Of a stretch of DNA of 12,094 nt, positions 6,246-12,094 are shown one piece after another. The DNA is from an uncultured Chloroflexota bacterium. Lineage in GTDB: Bacteria > Chloroflexota > Anaerolineae > Anaerolineales > Anaerolineaceae. The stretch is from the NCBI GenBank assembly GCA_902795255.1, contig CADBKS010000078.1, positions 1 to 12,094 of the forward strand. The letters run 5' to 3'. Within the stretch, counting starts at the first letter, position 1; every line of letters starts with the position of its first letter. The notes below the pieces were generated by a model that saw only the letters and a list, made by a program, of their open reading frames with translations, did not search any database and had not been told where the DNA came from. A program made the position numbers and the translations under genes.

Positions 6246-6656
6246 ATGATTTCAACTAAAGGACGTTATGCACTGCGGCTGATGATCGACCTTGCCGAGC
6301 ACCGGAATGCTGCTCCGGTCCCGCTGAAAGACATTGCGGAACGGCAGGCGATCTCAAAAAAATATCTGGAGATCATCATAAAGGATCTTGTCCGGGAAGG
6401 GCTTGTTGAAGGGAAAAGCGGTAAAAGCGGCGGTTACCGGCTGAGCCGCCCGCCAGAGGAATACCGGTTATCCGAGATCCTGGAAGCTGAGGAGGGGACG
6501 CTGGCCCCTGTTGCCTGTCTGGAATGCGGGGCGAAAGAATGTCCGCGCCAGTCCTTCTGCAAGCCGCTGCCGATGTGGAAAGAGCTGAACGATCTGATCC
6601 ACGACTACCTTTCCGGGAAGACACTGGCAGATATCGCTTTCAGCAAAAAAAAATGA
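6246..6656 (+). CDS. Rrf2-family transcriptional regulator with cysteine cluster
   Basis: A 136-residue DNA-binding protein of the Rrf2 family (relatives IscR, NsrR, CymR). The N-terminal winged helix shows the family pattern ISTKGRYALRLMIDLA (2-17), the helix-turn-helix region PLKDIAERQAISKKYLEII (26-44), and the wing LVEGKSGKSGGYRLSRPP (53-70). A cluster of cysteines follows at 91, 94, 99 and 105, where Fe-S-binding members carry three ligands, so an iron-sulfur cluster is possible. CymR, the cysteine-metabolism member, lacks such a cluster. Start ATG 6246 has AGAGGG just upstream. It is transcribed divergently from the metY unit across about 125 bases holding both promoters, so it likely regulates metY, itself, or both. 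The effector is not shown. Confidence 0.9.
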   Translation: MISTKGRYALRLMIDLAEHRNAAPVPLKDIAERQAISKKYLEIIIKDLVREGLVEGKSGKSGGYRLSRPPEEYRLSEILEAEEGTLAPVACLECGAKECPRQSFCKPLPMWKELNDLIHDYLSGKTLADIAFSKKK

Positions 6657-6663
6657 AGCATTA

Positions 6664-6698
6664 TAAAAATGCGCAGGGTGCCATACAACACCCTGCGC
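6664..6698 (-). terminator. Intrinsic terminator at the end of the sugar operon
   Basis: GCGCAGGGTG (6671-6680) and CACCCTGCGC (6689-6698) form a 10-base-pair stem with an 8-base loop. On the minus strand it is followed by ATTTTTATAA, so it fits best as the terminator of the GH32 gene. On the plus strand no T-run follows, so it would only weakly end the Rrf2 transcript. Confidence 0.75.
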
Positions 6699-6710
6699 GG
6701 AGATAACATG

Positions 6711-6746
6711 TTCTGTCCGGATGTCCGAAGCCTCTTCCGGACAGAA
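6711..6746. repeat. Inverted repeat (stem-loop) between Rrf2 and GH32 genes
   Basis: TTCTGTCCGGA (6711-6721) and TCCGGACAGAA (6736-6746) are exact inverted copies around a 14-base loop. No T-run follows on either strand, so it is not a standard intrinsic terminator. It lies 12 bases past the GH32 stop and may protect the 3' end of that mRNA, working with the hairpin at 6671-6698. Confidence 0.6.
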
Positions 6747-6757
6747 ACAAAAGCTTT

Positions 6758-8251
6758 CTAATCCATCACCAGATCATATTTTTCAATATCAAGGATCACA
6801 TTGCCATCCGTAATAAATTTAATACCGTCGGCGTCATGATCAGTGTAAAGTGTAATGGTGATCGTCTGCTCCCCGTCATTCAAAAAGATCTCGGCACTGT
6901 AGAGATCAAGGATCATCCGGAAGGTCAATTCACCATTCCGGTGAGAGATCATTGCCCGGCGCTGGTGGATCACCGCGCGGCGGGATCCGGAGAATTTCCG
7001 GTCGATCTTCATGATCGAATCCGACGGATGGAAACTCAGCGATGTATGATACAGTTCATTTTCAGCAAACCACAGTCCGAACTTTTCATAAGATGCGTTT
7101 GCATCTGCCGGGCGGATCTTTACGGTCATATCAATATGCCTTCCGCGGACGCCGTCAAACCGCATCTCACCATTGCAGAGAACATTATGATATTCCACCC
7201 TGTTCCGCCGCAGTGTCTCAAGCTCACGGATCGGCCACTGATACAGCCGGTTATTCCGGACGGAAAGTTCCCGCGGAATTGTCATCTGCCCGAACCATCG
7301 GGCTTTGTGGCGAATGATCGCGAGCGTATCCCAGTTCTGCATCCAGGCGATCATCACCCTTCTGCCATCCGGAGTGACCATGGTCTGTGTCGCATAAAAA
7401 TCGATTCCATAATCGATCGCCTGATCAAACTCATCATGGAATTTTTTCGTTGTCTCATCAAAAGAGCCGATCAGGCACAGCGTACCATTTCCGTTATGAT
7501 ATTCAAAACCGCTTGGAAGCATATCCTGCGGGCTCGTGAGAAGAACATATCGTCCATCCAGTTCAAAGAAATCCGGGCATTCCCACATTTTGCCGAAACG
7601 ATTTTTGTTTTCTGCAAGAATACTTTCAAATTTCCAGTGAAAAGCATCTTTACTGGAATAAAGCAGGATCATGCCGCTGCCATCAGCCGGACGTACTGCC
7701 ACAATACATCGGTACGAGCCGTCTGCTTCGCGCCAAATCTTCGGGTCGCGGAAATCTTCTTTTGAACAGCCTTCCGGAACATCATCTCCATCAAGAACCG
7801 GATTTCCAGCATATTTTTCATAATCGATTCCGTCACCGACAGCAAGGCACTGGTGCTGTATAACTTTTTCAAGATCTCCCAGATGACGCCCGGCAGATAC
7901 AACCCCGGTATAAATAAGCAGGTGCCGTCCGTCCGGCAAATCAACAGCACTGCCTGAAAAACAACCGTCACGGTCAGACAGGGTATCCGGAGCCAGGGCA
8001 GCAGGAAGATAATGCCAGTGAAGCATATCGTCACTGACTGCATGAGCCCAATGCATCGGGCCCCATTTTGCCTCGTAAGGATAATACTGATAGAAAAGGT
8101 GGTACTGCCCGTTATAATAACTGAACCCGTTCGGATCGTTCATCCAGCCCGTACGGGTAGAAAGATGATAGTCCGGTCTGTCAGACTTTTCAATATACTG
8201 TTCAGCAACCTCTTCATATCTTCGTGCTTCTCTCAGAATATCGCTGGTCAA
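6758..8251 (-). CDS. GH32 beta-fructosidase (sucrose / fructo-oligosaccharide hydrolase)
   Basis: A 497-residue enzyme of glycoside hydrolase family 32 that releases fructose from sucrose, sucrose phosphate or short fructans. The catalytic set is visible, counted from the TTG start: nucleophile Asp 39 in GWMNDPNG, transition-state Asp 169 in FRDPK, and acid/base Glu 224 in WECPDFF. WGPMHWAHAVSDDMLHW and the C-terminal beta-sandwich (about 330-497) complete the family pattern. There is no signal peptide, so it acts in the cytoplasm on imported sugar. The start is taken at TTG 8249-8251, preceded by GGAGG. An ATG-initiated reading from 8335 would translate straight through the upstream terminator palindrome into an Arg-rich tail and is rejected. 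It follows the sugar-binding protein gene by 84 bases and appears to depend on read-through. Confidence 0.94.
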   Translation of the reverse strand: MTSDILREARRYEEVAEQYIEKSDRPDYHLSTRTGWMNDPNGFSYYNGQYHLFYQYYPYEAKWGPMHWAHAVSDDMLHWHYLPAALAPDTLSDRDGCFSGSAVDLPDGRHLLIYTGVVSAGRHLGDLEKVIQHQCLAVGDGIDYEKYAGNPVLDGDDVPEGCSKEDFRDPKIWREADGSYRCIVAVRPADGSGMILLYSSKDAFHWKFESILAENKNRFGKMWECPDFFELDGRYVLLTSPQDMLPSGFEYHNGNGTLCLIGSFDETTKKFHDEFDQAIDYGIDFYATQTMVTPDGRRVMIAWMQNWDTLAIIRHKARWFGQMTIPRELSVRNNRLYQWPIRELETLRRNRVEYHNVLCNGEMRFDGVRGRHIDMTVKIRPADANASYEKFGLWFAENELYHTSLSFHPSDSIMKIDRKFSGSRRAVIHQRRAMISHRNGELTFRMILDLYSAEIFLNDGEQTITITLYTDHDADGIKFITDGNVILDIEKYDLVMD

Positions 8252-8289
8252 TTTTCCTCCAAAGGCATATTTTTCATTTACAGATAATA

Positions 8290-8323
8290 AAGTCCGCCTT
8301 CTCCGGCCGGAGAAGGCGGACTT
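8290..8323 (-). terminator. Perfect 34-base palindrome, partial terminator after binding-protein gene
   Basis: AAGTCCGCCTTCTCCGG is immediately followed by its exact reverse complement (8290-8306 and 8307-8323). On the minus strand it is followed by TTATTAT, an imperfect T-tract, and it lies 12 bases after the stop of the binding-protein gene. A leaky terminator or 3'-end stabiliser here would let the binding protein be made in excess of the downstream GH32 enzyme. Confidence 0.85.
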
Positions 8324-8335
8324 TTTTCGGTTCAA

Positions 8336-10024
8336 TTATTCAGCGTAGTACGCATCAACATACTTCTGGTAGATCGCAATGAGATCGTCCAGTTTGTAAG
8401 CCTTCAGGTCGCTCTGGAGTTTGTTCCAGTCTTCTTCAGTGAAGCCGTTCATTACCCAGTCAGCCTTTGCGGTGTTGATGGTCTTGCGGATATCAGCAGT
8501 CAGGTCGGAAACGGTCTTGGTATCATCCGCGGACATGAACACATTCGGCATTGCATATTTGAAGTTCATATCCGGAGTGTAGATATCTTTGATCCAGTCG
8601 AGACGATACTGAGCGTCATCCGGGCAGGTCACATAGACACCGTAGTAGGAGTCAAGGATGGCCAGAGGACCGTTGACAGATTCAGCTTCGCGGACTTCCA
8701 CCGGGGAGGCATCGCCCAGAGGAGCATGCTTCAGCATCTTTTCGCCCTTTTCATTTTCACCCAGAACGAAGATATCGAAATCATCATCTTCGCCATAAGT
8801 ACCCCAGTTGTTCTGCGGGGACTGGAACGGATCATACATCTGGTCGATCCAGGCAGCGATCAGGGCCGGGTTCTTCGCGTTGGCGGTGACGACACAGCGG
8901 CCGCGCTGGAAACCGGAGGTGAAGGAACCGGATTGCGGGGTGATGTTCTTGGTATCAGCTTCGAGAGCCGGCAGCGGAGCCCAGCCATCGAGTTTCGCGA
9001 TGTTCGCAACATCCCAGGAGAAGAGAACACCATAGCGGCCGGACTTACCCTTGGCAACGTAGGTAGACCATTCCTGAGTGAAAGCTTCCTGGTCGATCAG
9101 GCCTTCTGCATACAGTTTATGCAGCCATTCGGTACCCTTCTTGAAGCCTTCGGAAGTGGCAACGGAGATAACTTTCTTGTCATCAGTGACCATGAGGTGG
9201 GTCCCGCGGTCCGGATCGCCATAACCTTCGCCGAAACCGTTGATCAGGATATAAGGATCCTGGTCGCCGTCATTCATGATGCAGGACATCGGGATGATGG
9301 AACCTTCGATTTTGAATTCTTCTTTCAGGGCGTCGGCATTGTCACGGAAGGCAATGAGGACCTGTTCGAATTCATCGACAGTCTTCGGCATTTCAAGGCC
9401 AAGGAAATCCAGCCAGGCAGTGTTGATGAAAGGCATGTTGCCAATGGTCTGAATAGCGGTCTTTTCATAACCGAGCTGTTCGATCCACGGGAAAGCCCAG
9501 ATGTGGCCGTTTTCATCGGTGCACATGGCTTTATATTCCGGAGCCAGTTCGAAAACTTTCTTCAGGTTCGGCATATATTTGTCGATGTAGTCTTCCAAAG
9601 GAATAATGACACCCTGTTTTGCATATTTCAGCAGGTCAGTATCACCGAAGCCGGCATTGAAGACGAGTTCCGGCAGGGTCTTGATGTTGGACATTTCAAG
9701 GGTGATCTTATCGCCCCACTGGTCGCTCTGGATGGCTTTCCAGTCCACATGAACATTCGTCTGTTCTTCAAGGCGCTTGAAAATCGTGCGGTTGTTCGGT
9801 TCAGACTCGGAACCCGCAGGGTAGTTGGTCAGTGCGGTGATGGTAGCCTTCTCGGCAAGCGGGAAAGCCAGTGAAGCGGGATCGACATCCAGACCGGACG
9901 TGGTCTTGGTGTCGGTGGTACCGGTGGTAGTGCCGGTATCCTTCTTACCGCCGCAGGCAGCAAGCATTCCGGCCATCAGAACGATCGCCAGAACAATCAG
10001 TAAACTCTTGTGAAACTTACTCAT
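8336..10024 (-). CDS. ABC sugar transporter substrate-binding lipoprotein
   Basis: A 562-residue extracellular solute-binding protein of the large LplA-like type used by Firmicutes for oligosaccharides. MSKFHKSLLIVLAIVLMAG is a lipoprotein signal peptide and LAAC is the lipobox, with Cys 24 lipidated. A Gly/Thr-rich linker follows, then a two-lobed binding domain. FNAGFGDTDLLKYAKQGVII and IPLEDYIDKYMPNLKKVFEL match the segments seen in LplA-type proteins. Start ATG 10024 has AAGGAG; an upstream ATG at 10105 gives a non-signal tail overlapping the intergenic hairpin and the permease gene end, and is rejected. It lies downstream of two permease genes and upstream of GH32, which makes sucrose or fructo-oligosaccharide the likely ligand. 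That ligand is inferred from context only. Confidence 0.93.
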   Translation of the reverse strand: MSKFHKSLLIVLAIVLMAGMLAACGGKKDTGTTTGTTDTKTTSGLDVDPASLAFPLAEKATITALTNYPAGSESEPNNRTIFKRLEEQTNVHVDWKAIQSDQWGDKITLEMSNIKTLPELVFNAGFGDTDLLKYAKQGVIIPLEDYIDKYMPNLKKVFELAPEYKAMCTDENGHIWAFPWIEQLGYEKTAIQTIGNMPFINTAWLDFLGLEMPKTVDEFEQVLIAFRDNADALKEEFKIEGSIIPMSCIMNDGDQDPYILINGFGEGYGDPDRGTHLMVTDDKKVISVATSEGFKKGTEWLHKLYAEGLIDQEAFTQEWSTYVAKGKSGRYGVLFSWDVANIAKLDGWAPLPALEADTKNITPQSGSFTSGFQRGRCVVTANAKNPALIAAWIDQMYDPFQSPQNNWGTYGEDDDFDIFVLGENEKGEKMLKHAPLGDASPVEVREAESVNGPLAILDSYYGVYVTCPDDAQYRLDWIKDIYTPDMNFKYAMPNVFMSADDTKTVSDLTADIRKTINTAKADWVMNGFTEEDWNKLQSDLKAYKLDDLIAIYQKYVDAYYAE

Positions 10025-10047
10025 TTTTTCTCCTTCGTTTCTATTTA

Positions 10048-10071
10048 CAGGCTGCTCATTAGAGCAGCCTG
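10048..10071 (-). repeat. Stem-loop just before the binding-protein gene
   Basis: CAGGCTGCTC (10048-10057) and GAGCAGCCTG (10062-10071) are exact inverted copies with a 4-base loop, between the permease stop and the ribosome binding site of the binding-protein gene. With no strong T-run it is more likely a processing or stabilising hairpin that protects the 5' end of the binding-protein message than a terminator. Confidence 0.75.
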
Positions 10072-10088
10072 TTGGATACAATAGTGAA

Positions 10089-11009
10089 TTACCCCTTGAC
10101 CGCACCGGCCATGATGCCGCTGTCGAAATACTTCTGGAAGAAGGGATACATGATCAGCAGCGGAAGGCTGGAGATGATGATGGTACCGTATTTCAGCAGT
10201 TCAGCCAGCTGTGCGCGTTCGGCAGTAGACTGCATATCGGAAACCATACCCGGTTCCGGCTGGTTCTGGATCAGGATCGAGCGGAGGACCAGCTGCAGCG
10301 GCTGTTTGGAGGCGCTGTTGAGGTAGACCATGGCATCAAAGTAGCTGTTCCACATACCGACGAACTGCCACATGGCGATGGTCGCGATGATCGGGGAGCA
10401 GACCGGGAGCAGGATCTGGAAGAAATACACCATCTCGGACGCGCCGTCGATTTCAGCCGCTTCCTGCATATCACGCGGAATTCCCATGTAATAAGTCCGG
10501 GCAATGATCATGTTCCAGACGCTGAAGGCGCCGGGGAGGAGGATCGCCCAGATGGTATCCAGCATCCCCAGGTCACTGATCAGCAAATAGGTCGGGATCA
10601 GGCCGCCGCCAAAGAACATGGTGATGACATAGATAGCATTGAAGAATCCCTTGCCCTTGAAATCCGCGCGGGACATCGGATAAGCGGCCAGCAGCGTGAT
10701 AACTACGGAAAGTCCGGTAAAGAGTACGGAGTAGATCAGTGCGTTCTTGAAACCGGTCCAGATCTGATCATTGGACAGAACACGCTGATATGCCATGGTC
10801 GTCCATTTGCTGAAGTCAAAGGTCAGACCGGTATTCTGCAGTGTGATCGGATCAATAAAGGACGCAAGGATAATGTAGATCACCGGGACAATGATCGCCA
10901 GCACAAACAGGCCAAGGATCACATAACCGCAGATCAGGATCACTTTATCCCCGGGGGTATTCTTTGAAAACTCGCTTCGTTTCTTCGGTTTGGTTGCAGC
11001 AGCGTTCAT
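10089..11009 (-). CDS. ABC sugar transporter permease (LplC-type)
   Basis: A 306-residue inner-membrane permease with about six membrane segments, the first at residues 23-49 after a basic N-terminus. The loop that docks the ATPase is the EAA motif EAAEIDGASEMVYFFQILLP (183-202). Segments such as PMSRADFKGKGFF and MFFGGGLIPTYLLI are typical of the LplC-type carbohydrate permeases. The C-terminus ends with YFDSGIMAGAVKG, the usual LplC-like ending. Start ATG 11009 lies three bases after the stop of the other permease gene, with AAAGGGG inside that gene's end, so the two are translationally coupled. It forms the membrane channel with that partner. No ATPase gene is present here; such importers commonly use a shared MsmK-type ATPase encoded elsewhere. 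Confidence 0.94.
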   Translation of the reverse strand: MNAAATKPKKRSEFSKNTPGDKVILICGYVILGLFVLAIIVPVIYIILASFIDPITLQNTGLTFDFSKWTTMAYQRVLSNDQIWTGFKNALIYSVLFTGLSVVITLLAAYPMSRADFKGKGFFNAIYVITMFFGGGLIPTYLLISDLGMLDTIWAILLPGAFSVWNMIIARTYYMGIPRDMQEAAEIDGASEMVYFFQILLPVCSPIIATIAMWQFVGMWNSYFDAMVYLNSASKQPLQLVLRSILIQNQPEPGMVSDMQSTAERAQLAELLKYGTIIISSLPLLIMYPFFQKYFDSGIMAGAVKG

Positions 11010-11012
11010 GGT

Positions 11013-11957
11013 TTAGATCCCCTTTCCGTCATTCATCTTCTTCACGATCGCGTTCATGGAGACCAGAAGAACAACATTGATGACAGTGTTAAAAAGGCCG
11101 ACCGCAGTGGAGAAACCATAGTCGCCATCCAGAAGACCTTTTTTATACACATAGGTGGAGATGATTTCGGAAGTGCCGAGGTTCATATCCGTCTGCAGCG
11201 CGTACGCCTTTTCAAAACCGACGCTCATGATGTTCCCGACGGACATAATGAACTGGATCAAAACCGTATCTTTGATCGCCGGCCATTCAACAGCTTTGAT
11301 CTGCTGAATAATGTTGGCGCCATCGATGATAGCAGCTTCTTTCTGATCTTTACTAGCATTGGAAAGGGCAGCCGTGTAAATGATGGAGGCCCAGCCCGCA
11401 CCCTGCCAGATACCGGATGCGATATAGATCGTACGGAAAGCGGAAGGCATGGTCATGAAGTTCGTCCGGGTCACCAGCAGGGAGTTGATCATACCGGTCG
11501 GAGAAAGGATGATGCGGACGATACCGCAGAGAACGATGACCGAAATGAAGTTCGGCATATAGAGCACCAGCTGAATGTTCTGCTTGGTTTTCTTGCTGAG
11601 AATACGATTGAGCAGGAAAGCCAGCAAAATCGGCGCTGGGAACCCCCAAAGGAGCCCGTATACAGACAGCTTCAGGGTATTTGCAAGGTATTTCAGGAAG
11701 TCAGGTGAGTTCAGAAAACGCTGGAAATGCGAAAAGCCCACCCATTCACTCGCAAAAATACCGCGGATCGGGTTATATTCCGTAAATGCAATGGCGATAC
11801 CACCCATCGGGATATAACGGAAAATGATCGTCAGCGCAAAGGCCGGCAGCATAAATAACACATACAACTGCCAGTGCTGCTGTATGTAGAGCAGCGTGTT
11901 ATGAAGAGTCTGCCCGAAGCCAGACCTCGACGCTGTTCGGCTTGAAACCTTGTTCAT
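11013..11957 (-). CDS. ABC sugar transporter permease (LplB-type)
   Basis: A 314-residue permease with about six membrane segments, starting near residue 30 with LYVLFMLPAFALTIIFRYIP. The ATPase-docking EAA loop is KEAAIIDGANIIQQIKAVEW (206-225). GGIAIAFTEYNPIRGIF and WVGFSHFQRF are typical of LplB-like proteins, and the LYMPNFISV segment (132-140) follows the same pattern. It pairs with the LplC-type permease encoded just downstream. Start ATG 11957 has AAGGGGG in front and gives the family's usual N-terminus; a longer reading from 12050 would begin in the promoter and run through the operator, so it is rejected. This is the first gene of the operon. Confidence 0.94.
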   Translation of the reverse strand: MNKVSSRTASRSGFGQTLHNTLLYIQQHWQLYVLFMLPAFALTIIFRYIPMGGIAIAFTEYNPIRGIFASEWVGFSHFQRFLNSPDFLKYLANTLKLSVYGLLWGFPAPILLAFLLNRILSKKTKQNIQLVLYMPNFISVIVLCGIVRIILSPTGMINSLLVTRTNFMTMPSAFRTIYIASGIWQGAGWASIIYTAALSNASKDQKEAAIIDGANIIQQIKAVEWPAIKDTVLIQFIMSVGNIMSVGFEKAYALQTDMNLGTSEIISTYVYKKGLLDGDYGFSTAVGLFNTVINVVLLVSMNAIVKKMNDGKGI

Positions 11958-11999
11958 ATAGCCCCCTTCAAACCCAGAAATTCGGGCCGGAATCATAAC

Positions 12000-12017
12000 A
12001 TTGTGCAAATGCACAAT
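12000..12017. promoter_or_regulatory. Palindromic operator O1 downstream of the sugar-operon promoter
   Basis: ATTGTGCA and TGCACAAT form a perfect inverted repeat with an AA centre. It lies roughly 17-34 bases downstream of the predicted transcription start and 43 bases before the first gene, where a bound repressor would block elongation. A LacI-type regulator is the natural guess for a sugar operon, but the centre lacks the CG step common to that family. Confidence 0.7.
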
Positions 12018-12040
12018 CCCGGTTAATAAATGTGTGAAAA

Positions 12041-12069
12041 ATGTTATCACTAAAATTCTGAACTGTCAA
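12041..12069 (-). promoter_or_regulatory. Promoter of the sugar transport / GH32 operon
   Basis: On the minus strand a consensus TTGACA (12064-12069) is followed after 17 bases by TAACAT (12041-12046), giving a predicted start near 12034 and a leader of about 75 bases before the first gene. It is the only promoter seen for the four genes. Confidence 0.65.
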
Positions 12070-12078
12070 TGCAATAAA

Positions 12079-12094
12079 TTATGCATTTGCACTA
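12079..12094. promoter_or_regulatory. Second operator-like palindrome O2 upstream of the promoter
   Basis: TTATGCATTTGCACTA matches the inverted form of O1 (TTGTGCATTTGCACAA) at 14 of 16 positions. Its centre is 78 bases from the centre of O1, and it lies just upstream of the -35 box. It reaches the right edge of the window, so its full extent is unknown. Confidence 0.6.

Noticed and set aside
6836..7765. A 309-codon plus-strand open frame opposite GH32
   Set aside because: Antisense to a GH32 gene with all catalytic motifs intact; no start signal.
8726..9874. A 382-codon plus-strand open frame opposite the binding-protein gene
   Set aside because: It is antisense to a clear lipoprotein gene with signal peptide, lipobox and operon context; its translation matches no family and it has no ribosome binding site or promoter.
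11958..12050. N-terminal extension of the first permease to an ATG at 12050
   Set aside because: It would start next to the predicted -10 and translate through the operator; ATG 11957 has a strong ribosome binding site and the usual family N-terminus.

Overview
The window reads as a piece of a Gram-positive, anaerobic Clostridia-type genome or metagenome contig. The evidence is strong GGAGG-type ribosome binding sites, a lipobox sugar-binding protein, an ABC sugar importer of the LplB/LplC type with no ATPase gene beside it, an Rrf2 regulator with a CLECG-type cysteine cluster, and AzlC/AzlD. Genus cannot be fixed from the sequence. Most of the window has moderate GC (about 53% counted by hand over 541-660). 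The first ~460 bases are clearly richer (about 70% over 1-120) and look foreign to the rest.

Layout. 1-500 (minus): N-terminal part of a secreted papain-type (C1) cysteine peptidase with no start codon. It collides with the beginning of a flavodoxin-like NAD(P)H/FMN reductase (494-1054, plus) that has lost its N-terminus. The two broken starts plus the composition change mark a junction near 446-495, either an assembly chimera or a real recombination point. 1081-1380 (plus): a DUF4298 protein. A bidirectional terminator follows. 1455-2472 (minus): azlC-azlD, a branched-chain amino acid exporter pair. 2630-4509 (minus): a DUF2318 cysteine-rich membrane-anchored protein translationally coupled to a three-domain HMA / TauE-SafE / cupredoxin membrane protein, probably for copper or another soft metal. 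4618-5901 (minus): metY, O-acetylhomoserine sulfhydrylase.

Upstream of metY lies the most interesting part. A 41-codon ORF (5996-6121, minus) sits about 27 nt after a good promoter, ends in a patch of five Met and one Cys within ten codons, and is followed by a small hairpin and then a classic intrinsic terminator before metY. This is the layout of a transcription-attenuation leader sensing Met/Cys charging. Divergent to it is an Rrf2-family regulator (6246-6656) with its own promoter.

6758-11957 (minus) is a sugar-use operon. In transcription order it holds two LplB/LplC-type permeases, a lipoprotein sugar-binding protein, and a cytoplasmic GH32 beta-fructosidase, which together point to import and hydrolysis of sucrose or short fructans. 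The operon starts from a promoter near 12041-12069 flanked by two near-identical palindromic operators. Hairpins before and after the binding-protein gene probably set its higher expression. No tRNA, rRNA, CRISPR array or insertion sequence was seen.
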